From Chamaecyparis obtusa (taxonomy: Eukaryota > Streptophyta > Pinopsida > Cupressales > Cupressaceae), in NCBI GenBank assembly GCA_027943335.1, contig BSBK01006342.1:248001-312000 (forward strand): 64,000 bases of DNA, in the 5' to 3' direction. A program made the translations under genes and the position numbers. The notes under the pieces are model-generated. The model did no database searches. It was not told the DNA's origin and saw only the letters and a list, made by a program, of their open reading frames with translations. How positions within the stretch are numbered: position 1 is the first letter of the stretch; each line of letters opens with the position of its first letter. Shown one piece after another: positions 47,713 to 60,175 of this stretch.

Positions 47713-49265
47713 GACACTCCATTTTATTTTAATAAATATAAATTAAAATAAAACATAGTAGTTTAATACATTAAATAAATATATATTAAACAAAAAAAAA
47801 CATTGTAGTTTAATAAATTAAATAAATATATACTATACTCACAATGCAGTATTAAAAAGAAATACTTGGAATGGGGTTTGCATTCAAAATAATAATGCAT
47901 TACTTGTAATAAAGATAATACAAATATGTTAAGTCTGTAGCACTACAGAGGAGTGGCACATTTTGCCTGCAACGTAATCAAAAGGAAGAAACCCTGTTCC
48001 TGAATCAATAAATATAATAACCTTTGTTGCAAATAGAGATCTTACTATAAGCATTATCACAAAGTTAATCCTAAATGTTATTGCAGAGACACATGAAAAA
48101 AAAAAAAAGCACAATGATTTTTACCTTCTGTCCATGTTTTTGTTGCTTGGAAGATTTGGATCCTTCCTTTGTTGAAACCCTCTTTGTATATACTCAAGAA
48201 TACATAGGGGTATACACACACTTGTGTGTATATGCACCTATGTATACTTGGGTGTATACTCACTTTTGAGTTCCTCTTCACCATGGCCCTTGGCCCAACC
48301 TACAAACCCTTCAACAATGAAATTAGGGTTTTGGGCCATGTTTTATTTTGGTCCAAACCCTAATTTAGAATTAGGGTTAGGGTTGGCCAAGGAGACATAA
48401 GGAAATCTCTTATTTAATTTTGAAAATAATTCAACTTTGAATAAGTCGATGAATATTTATTTATGTGGACTTTTTTTTCTTCCTCTTTTATTTCTTTAAA
48501 ACTAGTATTTCTATTTCTTAATTACTTTTGCCTTTTTAAGATTCCCTATTAATGGGGATTTGGTTTGATTTTTGGGAAAAGATGTCATTTAGATTTTTAT
48601 TTCAAAATCTTATATTGTGAGTGCTAATTTATGGTCCTTTCATTAATTTATTTAATTAATTGAGATTGTGCTAATGAATTTATATTTGTTTATGTTTCTA
48701 AATTTATTTATTTATTTTTGAACGTAAATTATTGATTTAATTAACTCTTATAATTAACACACTATTATTTCCCTTGGACATTATTTTTACTAGGGAGGTA
48801 ATTAATCTTATAATCCCCAAGTGGGACCTAGGTAAGATAGTAACCCCTAATAATTAATATTGAATTAATAATTGTGATATTATTTAATGTTTTAAATCAC
48901 TAACTTGTTTTACTTTATGAACCCTGAACATTATTCTTATTATAAATTAAACTAAGGGAATTTTAATATTAATTTATTTAATTAAGTATTATTGTCTTAT
49001 TTATGAGTTATTTGATTTAGTGATTTTTCCCTCGTATTCATGTTACAGTTAACCCTAGTTAGGGGTTTCATCGGACTAGTTGACCTGACGTATAGGGGAT
49101 GTTAGCAAGCCAACGCGTGCCACAAGTCCCCTTGTGAGTTAAGTGTATTGGTTGGAGTTTCGCTCCTTGAGTTTTTAGTGCACCTTAGTATGCTACCTTG
49201 TAGTTAGTGCCCTTTTAAAAAAAATATTGTGTGTGTTTTGCCCTAATTTTGGGCATGACAAAATT

Positions 49266-50865
49266 TTTTTACCATCATCTGCAAGTGGTCTAGTATTTGA
49301 CAAAATTGAGGATTTTGATGACAAAGATGAAGATTACATACCTAGAGTTTATGAAAGGTTGTTACATATCCCTATAGATCAAGAGGAGGTACCTAAAGGA
49401 TAGCTTAGTAGACATGAGACAAGTACTTCACCAGGAGCTAAACTGAATCAAGAATGTCCTATAGAGGAAAGACACCCTAACTAGGGGAAACTTATTAGCA
49501 TTGCACACATCCTTAATTTTCCTAGATTTATTGACTCATCTAGAGAGTCCAAAAAACCTAGGACACCATTGTTACCTCTGTTGGATTATGGAGACTTCTC
49601 TCAGGCTATGGATACCCAAGCACTCCTTCAACTGGTGGACAGTCACGACAGCCAATTTGACACAATAGATTTCAACCTAGATGAGGTTGAAAGGAAAGCT
49701 ATAAATCATAAGGATCATGATGAATAATCTCCCATGACCCTAGCTTAGTACCTGGGACATTCTATCAGTAGTAGAACTGACTTGCATGAATATGAATGGG
49801 ACCAATTATTTGATGCTACAATTGATATAGAGGTTGATGTGATCCATAAATATGCTCCTATTTCCACTTTTGAGGTTGGAGGAATTTCTAACATGCAACA
49901 TGATTTAGAGACCAATCAAGACCATCCAACTATTGAACGTATTGTAGTTCCTCTTGTTTAAGCTATCTCTGAAGAAGAGGATTCTCCTCCAAAAAGTCCT
50001 ACTATAGTTCTTCCTCAGAATCCCAGCTGGAACTTTGGTTCACGCTACAAGATTACGATGGTTCCTTTGTAGAGACTCTTGCACCAAAGGGAAGAAGTGG
50101 AAGGGGATCTTGATCATCATTTCAGACTTAGATGGGTAGATTTGTATAATACCTCTTGTAACTCCTCTAGAAATCCTTTAATGAGTCATGCTTGAAAAAT
50201 ATCTAGGGAAGATAACTTCCTTGACTTATCCTTAACAAATATGAATGATGATGATGATACTGGGGTCTTTTCTCTTGAGCCTGTTGGTTCCTTACCTCTC
50301 ATCTACCCTAAACTGATTGACTGGAATACTTTTAAGCCAATAAACTTATTATCCTTTTCTAATGACCATGCCTTATTTTGTTATCTCAATTTCATTGAAC
50401 ATTTTACCTCTTCCACCAGCGCAATGCATGACATAATGTTGGTGGAAGATATCAAGCATATTAGTCACATAAATAAAAATAAAAAGAATAGGTGATTTGA
50501 TGGTGAAACCGCTCAATGGCAATATGAGACCCTAAAATTGTAAAAATAAATAATGTATCCAAAGGTGAAAACCTCTCTAGGGCACCTGTAGATGAGATAA
50601 TTGATATCCTCCCTAAGCATTTCCAAGAATGATCATCAGTGCTTATAGAGCCTACATAACAGATGAACTTGGGCACAACTGAAAACCCACAAATCATACA
50701 TCTGGCACAATCTTTGTCTAAAGAAGAGAAGCAAAAATTCATCTAGTTTTTTACTGAAAGGAAGATCAATTTTGTGTGGTCTTATTCTGATATGCCATGC
50801 TTGGATACAAACCTCATTATGCATCATTTATCCATTGCTCAAGGCATGAAATTAGTAAAACAAAA
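49266..50865 (+). pseudogene. Element A protease-RT linker, continued
   Basis: The frame resumes exactly in phase with 26,653. DLHEYEWDQLFDATIDIEVD and VIHKYAP (~49,780-49,860) match the B linker. LPLIYPKLIDWNTFKPINLL and FCYLNFIEHFTSSTSA (~50,290-50,420) match B at about 34,530-34,640. Several stops are present. Confidence 0.65.
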
Positions 50866-51830
50866 GATGAGAAAAATGCATCCCCATATTGCATTATTGG
50901 TTAAGGCAGAGCTCGAGAAGCTACCTAAGGCCATATTTATTTGAGAAATTGACTATGCTAACTGGATCTCAAACATTGTACCTATCTCAAAAGTTGACAA
51001 GTCAATACACATGCAAAAATTTCAGAGATCTAAACAAAGATCTTCCTAAAGATGACTTTCCACTACCAAACATATCTACATGATTGTGGACCTTATTGTT
51101 GGATTCCAAATGTATTCATTAATGGATGGATTCTCAGGATATAATCAAATTTGTATTACACATAAAGATTAGGAAATGAGTGCATTTACTTGTGCATGGG
51201 GTAATTTTTGCTGGAATGTCATGCCCTTCAGCCTAAAAAATGTTGGTGCAACATATCAATGCGCAATGATGGTTAGCTTAATGGGTGATCATCCTTAATG
51301 AATTTGACATCACATATGTTCATAGAAAGGTAATGAAAGGAAAAATCTTGGTAGATCAGTTAGCAGATGCACCTTTACAAGATACACAACCTCTCATTGT
51401 AGAATTTCTTGATGAGTCCATCCTACATTTAACGCAATATCCCTAAAAATGTATTTTGACAATTCATTCACACAACAAGGTGCAGGTGCTGGAGTTTTGT
51501 TCATCTCTCCAAAAGGATACAAAATTCCCAAAGCTTACAAAATGATCTTTCCATGCACTAACAATATGGTAGAATATGAAGGTTTCACTAATGGAATAAA
51601 GTTGGCCATATAATGGAAGATTGAAAAACTTCATGTCTATGGAGATTCTCCACTTGTGATCAACCAAGTCACTGATGAATATCAAATTTGAGATGAAAAT
51701 CTCTTTTCATAAAAATGCCTAGTTGATGATTTAAAGTACTTAATGTTCATCACCTTCCAAAAGTTACCACGTACACAGAATAGAGAAACAAATTCCATGG
51801 ATACCTTAGCCTCAATGCTACAACTAGAAG
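50866..51830 (+). pseudogene. Element A RT with internal deletion fused to second RNase H
   Basis: EIDYANWISNIVPISKVDKS and DLPKDDFPLP show the RT N-terminal part. After the counterpart of GATYQ (~51,255) the sequence jumps to the end of the Ty3-type RNase H (~51,290). Compared with B, about 0.75 kb carrying YVDD and most of the first RNase H is missing. The archaeal-type RNase H follows: MYFDNSFTQQGAGAGVLFIS (Asp kept), MVEYEGFTNGIKLAI, VYGDSPLVINQV. Stops are frequent. Confidence 0.75.
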
Positions 51831-53185
51831 AGCACTGATTCCTCTATGACTTCCTAATGGAAGATCTCCCTTTCCCCACTGATGACACACCAGATTTTGA
51901 AATTGTCTACACCATCATTTCTTATGATACTTTCTTCTATAGACAAATCTACGCTTACCTTAAAGACCAAACCATACCCGAATCTCTATCCCAAAATGAA
52001 AAATGGAACCTCATCTGAAATACCTTCTAGTATTTCATCATTGCAAATGACTTGTTTCATAGAAGTTTTGATGGCACACTTCTTAGGTGTTTAGAGTGTG
52101 AGGAGTTTGAGAGAGCACTTAGGGAAGTTCACAAGGGTATCTATGGATCACACTCAAATGGTCTATCCTTGAAAAAAAATATCCTTCAAGTAGGTTACGA
52201 TTGACATACCATGGAAAAGGATATTGTCCAATTTTCTAAGACCTATCAGAAGTGTCAATTCTATGAGGATCTGATTCATGCTCCTTCTCAGAATCTGTTG
52301 CCTTTCACTAATCATTGGTCATTTCAGTAATGGGCTTTTGATCTTGTGGGAAAGATTTATCCTTCATCCTCCAATGGACACAAGTTTATCATTACAACTA
52401 CTGAATACTTTACCAAATGGGTTGAAGTAGTATCCCTTATCAAAGAGACAAAAAAATAGGTGGTTATGTTTATCCTCAACTACATCATCTGTAGATACAA
52501 AATCCCCTCCTTGATTATTAGAGAAAATGGAGGACAATTCAAGAATAATGACATTAATGAGCTCTACATGAAACTTCATATCACACATCATTCCCCCTCC
52601 ATTTACTATGCTTAGGGGAATGGACAAGCAAAATCCTCAAACAAAAAATCCCTTATGATCCTACACAGAAGAATTAATAAGTAAGGAAATGATTGACACT
52701 TACAAATCAATCAAAATCTATGGGCTTAGTGAACAAGCATTAGAACCCCTATAGGGGCCACACTATTTTAATCAGTCTACAATTCTGAAGCAATCATACC
52801 AATCAAATTTGAGATACCTTCACTTAGGATATCACAACATGGGCTTATCATAGATGATGATTACAAAATCTCCCAACTTTAAGAGCTAGAATTACTAGAT
52901 AAGCGAAGAAAAGAAGCATTTGACCACCTGAGGGTCTATCAAAAGATAATGTCTAAGGGCTACAAAATAAAGGTTTTTCATCATGGGTTTCAGGTCGATG
53001 ATCTTGTTCTAAGAGAGAACCCAAAAAATCAACAACATAGAGAACAAAAAAGCAAATTTGAACCTAACTGGTTGGGTCCTTTTGTCATTACTGCAACATT
53101 TGGTTTTGGATCTTATTAGTTGGATACTCTATAAGGTTATGTTCTTAAAGATCCTCTCAATGCTCTTCACTTGAAATGATTCTAC
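51831..53185 (+). pseudogene. Element A integrase remnant
   Basis: It is recognisable by IYGSHSNGLSL, HKFIITTTEYFTKWVEV, ENGGQFKNNDINELY and NGQAKSSNK, and the C-terminal KFEPNWLGPFVITATF. All three catalytic positions are altered or doubtful: E for D in TTTEYF, E-N in RENGGQF, K for E in NGQAK. Many stops. Confidence 0.75.
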
Positions 53186-53294
53186 AACTAGACATTCTAC
53201 ATCTTGTACAATAACTTATGATCCTAAAAAAAGTTTAAAAATCATATAATGATCCTAAAAAAATCTTAAAAAGCATATAAAGTCATGAAAATTG

Positions 53295-53520
53295 ATCATC
53301 TTGGTGAAAACCTAGAAATAGGCACCTTGATGTATCCACAAAAAAAATCAAATATAAAAAAAGCAAAAAAAAAAAAAAATACAAAAAACCAAAAAAATGA
53401 AAAGAACAAAAAAAGAAAAATGTGCCTTTGGTGAAAACCTAGGGACATACACCTTGATAGCAAAAATAAAATGGCCCCAAGTGGTAAAAACTTAGCAAAC
53501 ATGCATCACTTGTAATTAGT
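53295..53520 (+). repeat. Three GTGAAAACCT repeats in element A
   Basis: Copies near 53,303, 53,430 and 53,482, separated by A-rich DNA. They correspond one to one to the three copies at 4438-4620. Confidence 0.6.
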
Positions 53521-53764
53521 GCTTCATCTATCAATGTGTGGCTAAGCTCTCGTGCTCTCATCCACCCCATCTCTCGCTTTTCATCTCCCTTGTGCCATCA
53601 TGGTTTGGAACTAATCTTAGTCTTGTCCCTAGTTCTCACCTATCACCTGGGGGAAACCTTATTCTACCTATCTAAGTTGTTAGTGCTTTATCTGTTTGTC
53701 CATATTTTGAGCTTAACCTGATTCAATATACCAGTCTTCCCTGAAGGATAATTTTTCATTGACA

Positions 53765-53910
53765 TTACTTGGTGTTTCTCAACACCCTAATCCTACAATG
53801 TTTCTCAACACTACCAATTTGGACATCACTGTGTTTCTTAACACATATTGGATCTTGTACTTTCCACTACACACACACACAAAGGTGTTCCTTAACACCC
53901 ATCACAAACT
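53765..53910 (+). repeat. Mini-hairpin array in element A
   Basis: GTGTTTCTCAACAC, TGTTTCTCAACACT, GTGTTTCTTAACAC and GTGTTCCTTAACAC. The substitutions fall in the loop or swap G-C for G-T in the stem, so the fold is kept. Confidence 0.65.
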
Positions 53911-54904
53911 ATAACTTAGACAACTGAAAATGACTGAGATATGCTGAACTATTTCCTTGTGTGATGTCTATTATCATCAAATTTTTCTTGTTATGTCTTC
54001 TAAGGTCACTCAATGATGTCTACTTGATTAGAGGCTCACGACTAGGGGGCATAACACATTTTCTTTGATTTCTCCTTGAGGTGGTGTTTTGATGATCCTA
54101 AGATGTCTAATGAACTGGGTGTCTTTGGTAAGAGCCTCCATCATGATTGTAATGTCAAACATACCTCAAACCTCTTTATTAGGACATTTGGGTGAGGTTC
54201 GAATTATCTCCTTGTCTGCTACTTGTTTGGCGTGTATGATGATACTCCTAGCTATCTTGGCTGCTTGTGCTTTGATATATGTGTTATCTTACAACATCAA
54301 ATTTGAAACCATGTTCAATTCATCTTGGCTCTTATGTCTCAATGCTTACATGTGTTTCCCACATCTTATCCAATAAGGTCATATTCATATATCCATGGTC
54401 TCTCTCGCACCAGTGAGGATTGTATTGACCTATGATGTCCCAGACACTCAAATGATGATAAATAAATGGCTACAAGATCAGTGGATTGAATCATGTCTTA
54501 GGTTGTATTTCATGCTAGGGTTGCATTTTGTAGTTTTGGGTCTTGGTTCTCTCGAGATATCCTTCCTTTCTCTCCGCTGAAGAGTTCAAATGCAACATGT
54601 TCTATTGAATTTAACTAGCATCTACACAAACCAAGGTCAGCATCATCGTAAAGGGACCTAGAGTGCTAAGTTTTCATTATCACATTTATGACTAAGTATG
54701 AAGAGGAGAAAACAAGCGATACATTAGAATGAGCATGATATCAAAGAAGAAAACAAAAGTACTATCTACATATACACTATGCACCATGGGTGATAAGAAT
54801 ATGAAGTTCAAGCATGTACATGGCATGAGATATATTCATCAATGACATAAAAAGAGAATAATCAATTGTAGTAAACATGAGCATAAACAAAGATAACCAC
54901 AATC

Positions 54905-54906
<2 letters not shown>

Positions 54907-54990
<84 letters not shown>
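54907..54990. repeat. Compound microsatellite (AT)n(GT)n
   Basis: About 42 bp of AT followed by about 42 bp of GT, just 3' of the antisense PMD ORF of element A. Confidence 0.97.
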
Positions 54991-54992
<2 letters not shown>

Positions 54993-55117
54993 CAAAATAC
55001 TATCTTGAGTACAAAAATGGTGCATGAAGATATGAAAAAGAAATGCATCAAAAATATTTGAGAGAAGGATAAGACAAGAAGGGGAAATCAGGACTGACTT
55101 CCTCCCTCTGCTTGATC

Positions 55118-56812
55118 TCAAGGTGGAGGAGGAGGGGCATCTATCCTAGCTAGCATTGATATTGGTATGACTCCCTTAGATTGGGTAGTGAACTGAGAAT
55201 ATGAAGGTGCTCTGGCTGCAATTGGAATTGCCCCAATATATAATGTATAGTAATATGCTACTTAGGAGGCCTGATATGTGGTTGTCTGCTATAGCTAGTC
55301 TTGCACACTCTAGAGCTATTGGATCTAGTGATCTTTGTTTCTCTCTACTAGCTATAATTGGGCATCTGCAACTTCCCTCTATGTTCGTACCTCTACAAGG
55401 TCTTCTCTTAGCTATTATACATCATGTGTGATGATACTTTGTACTCCCTCTACCCTCAGTGGCTCAACAGGTGGTGCATATGTTGTCATCTCTGCTCCCT
55501 CTCCCAATGGACTCCTCTATCGATCTCTCTTAAGGAGGTGTCCCCTTTCCACATTCCTCCTCACTAACCTCCCTCCATCTCCTCAACTTCCACCACTATC
55601 CCCACTACCCATAATGATCCCCTCTCTTGTCAAGGCCTCTTCTGACCTACTACCTAAATACAACTAGTACTCGCCCCTATAGAAACACATGCCCTACCAT
55701 CCTATCCTCTGGTAGCTACTCCCCTTTGGATCATCGGTAGGATCCTACTCATCTAATTAGGGTACCCACTTGGATGGATCTATAAAGTGTAGGAAAGGGT
55801 GATCTATTAGATGTTTCCTATACACCAACGTCATCCATACATCTATTATGGAAATCAAGTAGTCTGAGTCTACCTTGACCAAGTCTTGCAACTCCTCGAT
55901 TGTAAAAGCATAATCTAGCCACAATCCCCAATTAGCCTCCTCATCAGCATAGTAGGCATAAGCTAAAAACTTAGTAGGTGTATCATGATACCACCTAAAC
56001 TAATACCAGACTCAGATAATACAAAATTTCTCCAATATGGGAGCGCTCCTACAACACAACTGATACATGTCATAACTTAGAGTGCAAAAGATATATCAAG
56101 ATAGAAGTATAGTATTGACAATATCTCAGAAATCACAAGATCTTACCCCTGCCAAGTAGTGGCCCACTGCTAAACATGAATGATTACTCTTAGGAAGAGC
56201 CCATCCACCTCTCACAACCAAGGTATGGTTGTTACACCACTGTTGTCAAGTCATCCAAGTGTCAACGCAAAAATATAGTCTTACCCAAATTGGGATGATG
56301 AATATAACTAATGTATTTAAAAATATAGGACATGCCCACTCCTCAAGCCACTTGAGTAACTGATCAAGAAATTATAATGTGCTCCCATGCCCAGATCTAT
56401 AGAACAATCACACCTATTGCCATGCTCTTGCCCCATTGGTAAACTATCTCATGAATCTCCCTATACATATGACATAACATAAATGCTCCCTAGATAAATC
56501 TATGGGGAGTGGTCAACATCTCATTTAATATGTGGCCCCATCCACACTAAAATCCCTACTACCTCCAATCAAGAATATCTACACATTCAATCAATCCTGC
56601 AAGAGTGCATGGAAGGGGTAGTCTTGGTCATATTGCCAAAGCATGTACTCCCAGGTGATATGCCTATCCATGATAGTATCATCAACAAAAATGTGCCTTA
56701 GCACCATGATCCCCTCTACTGGATCTTGATTATAGTACACTAAGTCACCAACTATCAGAAGGTGAAGGATTTGATATACATCCTCCGACATCAGTGTGAT
56801 TGACGGGTCTAT
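55118..56812 (-). pseudogene. Antisense PMD ORF of element A, intron 2 absent, 5' truncated
   Basis: On the minus strand it enters at the counterpart of SITLEDIYRIL (MSEDVYQILHLLIVGDLVYY, 56,791 downward). It continues through MDRHITWEYMLWQYDQDYPF and GMGAH (~56,370), and ends in APPPPP and a TGA at 55118-55120. It is homologous to exon 2 and exon 3 of B's PMD gene, but the codons GDL and VYY are contiguous: the 83-bp intron is not there. Exon 1 and the promoter are lost at the truncation. Several stops and frameshifts. Confidence 0.65.
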
Positions 56813-58081
56813 AATTTATCTTTATTTTATGATGTTTTTGTGCTTTGTTTAAAACATTTCAAAAACACTTGTTATACCTTTTTAGTATTTGAACTTATGA
56901 ATATGCTAGAAGTACAGTCAAACCAAAAAAACCCATGGGTAGATAATAATTGATATACTTTTCCAAATATTATACATATGTTGTAGTATTTCATATAGTT
57001 GTTTGAATGTGTGTTCTAATATTTGGATTAGTTGAATGGTTAAATTCTTGAGGATATGTATATGCTACTAACCTACTAGGGAAAGAGGAATGATTGAAGA
57101 ATAGATTAGAGAGCATTGATAAAGAGTGAGGAAGACTTATTCACGATGATGGAAAGCCATTATGGTACCACGGGACATGCCTGATAAATTGAAGGAAGAA
57201 TCATTCTAGGAAATATAGGAACACACTTATGCTATATCTTCTCTATGATAAATGTTCTGTTAAAGCGGCTATGCAGCCTTTATGTTATTCTATCATGGAC
57301 TATTGTACTTTCCTTCCTTTATGGCATGAATTAGTTAGAAATTATCTTGTGTGTTTAAATAAGCATCAATCCTCTATAAAAAGGGAGATGATAGTTAGAT
57401 AAAAAGTTAGTCAGATGGTTGTATTATTGATATAATCTAAAGAAAAATTACTTTTCCAGTTTTGTGTGTTGTCTCATGATAATGTAATCTATTTTTTGGA
57501 AATACAATGAAGTGATTTTGAGTTCCATTTTGTGTTGGTAGCTAGCAGAAGCCAACCAAGGGGGACCACTTGGAAGGTGGATTAGAGTAGATTAGATTAA
57601 GTTGTTTGAGCATTTACAGTAGTTCAATTAGAGTTAAGTATTATTTCCTATAACACTATACACTGTGTATGTTCCTGCAACACTTGAAACAATAATCATT
57701 GTGAATTCTTTGGGTTAAAAAAATAGATTAGGATTGAAGCTACAATTGTCAATACCATTTTCATTAGTAGATGTGTGTCCTACAACAATAGTGTAATTTT
57801 ATTTCATGCATTTTCCTTCTTGTAGCTCAAGAAAAATAACTCCATGAGATACTTAGTGCACAAACCGTTCTGTCCTATTTTAAGTATACATCCCTAGGTT
57901 GAAAATTTAGATGGACTTCATGAAAGGGAAAATGATACTTAGTTCGAATATACTATTCCTAGGAGAAGCCATGACATGATTATTATTTCCTATTATGGGG
58001 CTGTTCATTTTTGGCATTGTTTCTAGGGATGGTGTCAAGCTAAGAACCTTATTGAGTCATTTTAGATAGTTTCATGTTTTC
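56813..58081. other. AT-rich region with an LTR-like segment, no gene
   Basis: No coding region is supported. CTATAAAAAGGGAGATG (~57,375) is a TATA-like box. With the downstream AAGGGGGACCACTTGG (~57,559) and TTCCTGCAACA (~57,672) it mirrors the sequence at 19.4-20.2 kb. Confidence 0.4.
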
Positions 58082-58427
58082 TCACTACAACATTTGGGGC
58101 CAAATTTCGATGCCAATTTGTGACGCCACTACAATTTGTGTTTGTTTCTTGTGTTTTTTTTGCAAGTTCCCCAGATGGTGTCATAATAGTGATGATATCA
58201 TCGTAACTACGACACCCATTTGGTTAGAAACAAAAAAAAGAAAAGAAAGTGTCATTTGTAATTTGTGAATTTGAAGAGCTGCCGCGAAGATGAGACTACA
58301 CTTTTGAGTAGTGCAAAGAGGGCATTCAAGTTTGGCATGCGCGAAGAGGTTGACACCATCTGGGAAGAGGGCATTGGCACTTGAGGTAGACATTTGAGCT
58401 TTGTCTTCTCATTAAATCAATTTCAGT

Positions 58428-59160
58428 GGCATTGTTTACATCTTAGCATTTGGAATGCTCGATGACCCGCGAGCTTTGAGAGCTAGGGCATCATTGCTAT
58501 TACCTTCAAGCCATTGTGTGAAGTGTTTGATCTCTCTTTATTTATTTTTCTATTGATATTCACTATGTGCGTACTCCTCGTTTATGATCATTTCATGAGG
58601 AAATGTCTTGATGGCTCATGGGCTACAAGATAGGGCATGATACATTGTTCATGAGCTCACTGTTTAATACTGGCATTGTTTACATCTTTTCATTTGGAAT
58701 GCTTGATGACTTGTGAGCTTTGAGAGCTAGGGCATCATTGCTATTACCTTCAAGGTATTGTGTGAAGTGTTTGATCTCTCTTTATTTTTTTTCTATTGAT
58801 ATTCACTATGTGCGTACTCCCCATTTATGATTATTTCATGAGGAAATGTCTTGATGGCTCATGGGCTACAAGCTAGGGCATGCTACATTTTTCACGAGCT
58901 CACTGTTTAATACTGGTATTAATTACATCTTTTAATTTGGAATGCTTGATGACCTAAGAGCTTTGAGAGCTAGGGCATCATTTCTATTACCTTCAAGGCA
59001 TTGTGTGAAGTGTTTAATATCTTTTTATTTGTTTTGGTACTGATATTCACTATGTGGTACTTCTCGTTTATGATCATTTCATGAGGAAATGTCTTGATGG
59101 CTCACGGGCTTCAAGCTAGGGCATCATACATTGTTCATGAGCTCACTATTTAATACTAGC
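58428..59160 (+). repeat. Three tandem ~240-bp module A units
   Basis: Each unit runs from GCATTGTTTACATCTTTTCA through GAGAGCTAGGGCATCATT, GTGTGAAGTGTTTGATCTC and CATTTCATGAGGAAATGTC to GAGCTCACTGTTTAATAC. Copies differ by a few percent and end in the same palindromic GAGCTC. Repeat number, not coding, explains the short open frames here. Confidence 0.8.
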
Positions 59161-59188
59161 ATTGTTCATGAGCTCACTATTTAATATC

Positions 59189-59938
59189 TAGCCAGGCCAT
59201 GTAAATGGTACTGGGCCAACCCAATCATCCCAATAAAATGTGTCATGTTTATCTTTGTCAAATACACTCATTCACCATTTTGTTCTTGTTCTTCACACAA
59301 ATATTGCATCAAAAGTAATTGTAAACAATGATTCAAAGAAAAAAGAAACAACTACAATAGATCAAACCCCAAAAGAATACAGTCAACTACAATAGCTCAC
59401 AGTCTCAATGAAATAAATAGTGTATAAAAAAATATATGGTGCACAACAACAACAAGCATGCAATGACAACAATAACATTGCATGATAAATTCAATACTCT
59501 TAGTTTTTATTAAAATCTATTTGAAACTCCTATCAGCTCATTGTCCAATAGTTAAACTAACCTATGACTTCAAAGGAGGAATTATGAAATATAGTTGTAG
59601 GTAGTTATCTCTTCTATAATTAAAATGGTACCAGGCCAACCCAATCAGCCCAAAAAAATGTGTCATGTTTATCTTTGTCAAATACACTCATTTACCATTT
59701 TGTTCTTGTTCTTCACACAAATATTTCATCAAAAGTAATTGTAAATAATGATTCAAAGAAAAAAGAAACAACTACTATAGATCAGACCCCAAAAGAATAC
59801 AATCAACTACAATAGCCCACAGTCTCAATGAAATAAACAGTGTATAAAACAATATATGGTGCACAACAATAGCAAGCATGCAATGACAACAATAACATTG
59901 CATGATAAAATTCAATACTCTTAGTTTTTATTCACATT
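59189..59938 (+). repeat. Two module B units
   Basis: A ~430-bp unit from GGCCAGGCCATGTAAATGG to GTTGTAGGTAGTTATCTC, followed by a second, shorter copy starting at GGTACCAGGCCAACCC (~59,626). The pair recurs at 62,578-63,225, so the duplication predates the larger copying event. Confidence 0.75.
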
Positions 59939-60175
59939 GCACATGCATAATTGTAGATGAGGATTAGTAATAGGGTGTCGGGAATTGCTTAGATCCTTTG
60001 GATCTAACCCCATCTTTTCCTTCCTTGCAGGTTTTGGATCATACAAGAGCATATTGGATTGAACCCTGGGTCAACACTTCATTACTTCAAGCAATGTCTA
60101 GTACCTTCATTATTTATGTTCATCCACTTATGTATGCTTGCATTCATTCATATTCTTCTAAAAGTTAATCTTTAT
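59938..60175 (+). repeat. Module C, first copy
   Basis: From TGCATAATTGTAGATGAGG to TTATGTATGCTTGCATTC. The second copy at 61,055-61,290 is diverged at perhaps 15-20% of positions. Both contain a T/C-rich run followed by CAGGTT or TAGGTT, like a splice acceptor, but no exon is recognisable. Confidence 0.6.

Larger units (their letters stand above)
49261..56812 (+). mobile_element. Element A, 3' part
   Basis: It carries the linker, RT, second RNase H, integrase, A-rich region, repeat arrays and antisense PMD ORF, in the same order as B. The sequence is cut within the N-terminal part of the PMD ORF near 56,812, so polypurine tract and 3' LTR are missing. It is more decayed than B, as expected for the oldest layer of the nest. 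Confidence 0.75.

Noticed and set aside
47466..47751. Two overlapping open frames in the GC-rich patch
   Set aside because: Low complexity and caused by triplicated units. No domain, and frames overlap.
48340..48390. CCCTAA/TTAGGGTT telomere-like sequence
   Set aside because: Only two or three units and not in the plant TTTAGGG form throughout. It is too short to be an interstitial telomere.
58082..58110. CACTACAACATTTGGGG as a CACTA end
   Set aside because: No matching right end. The mosaic repeats continue to the window edge.
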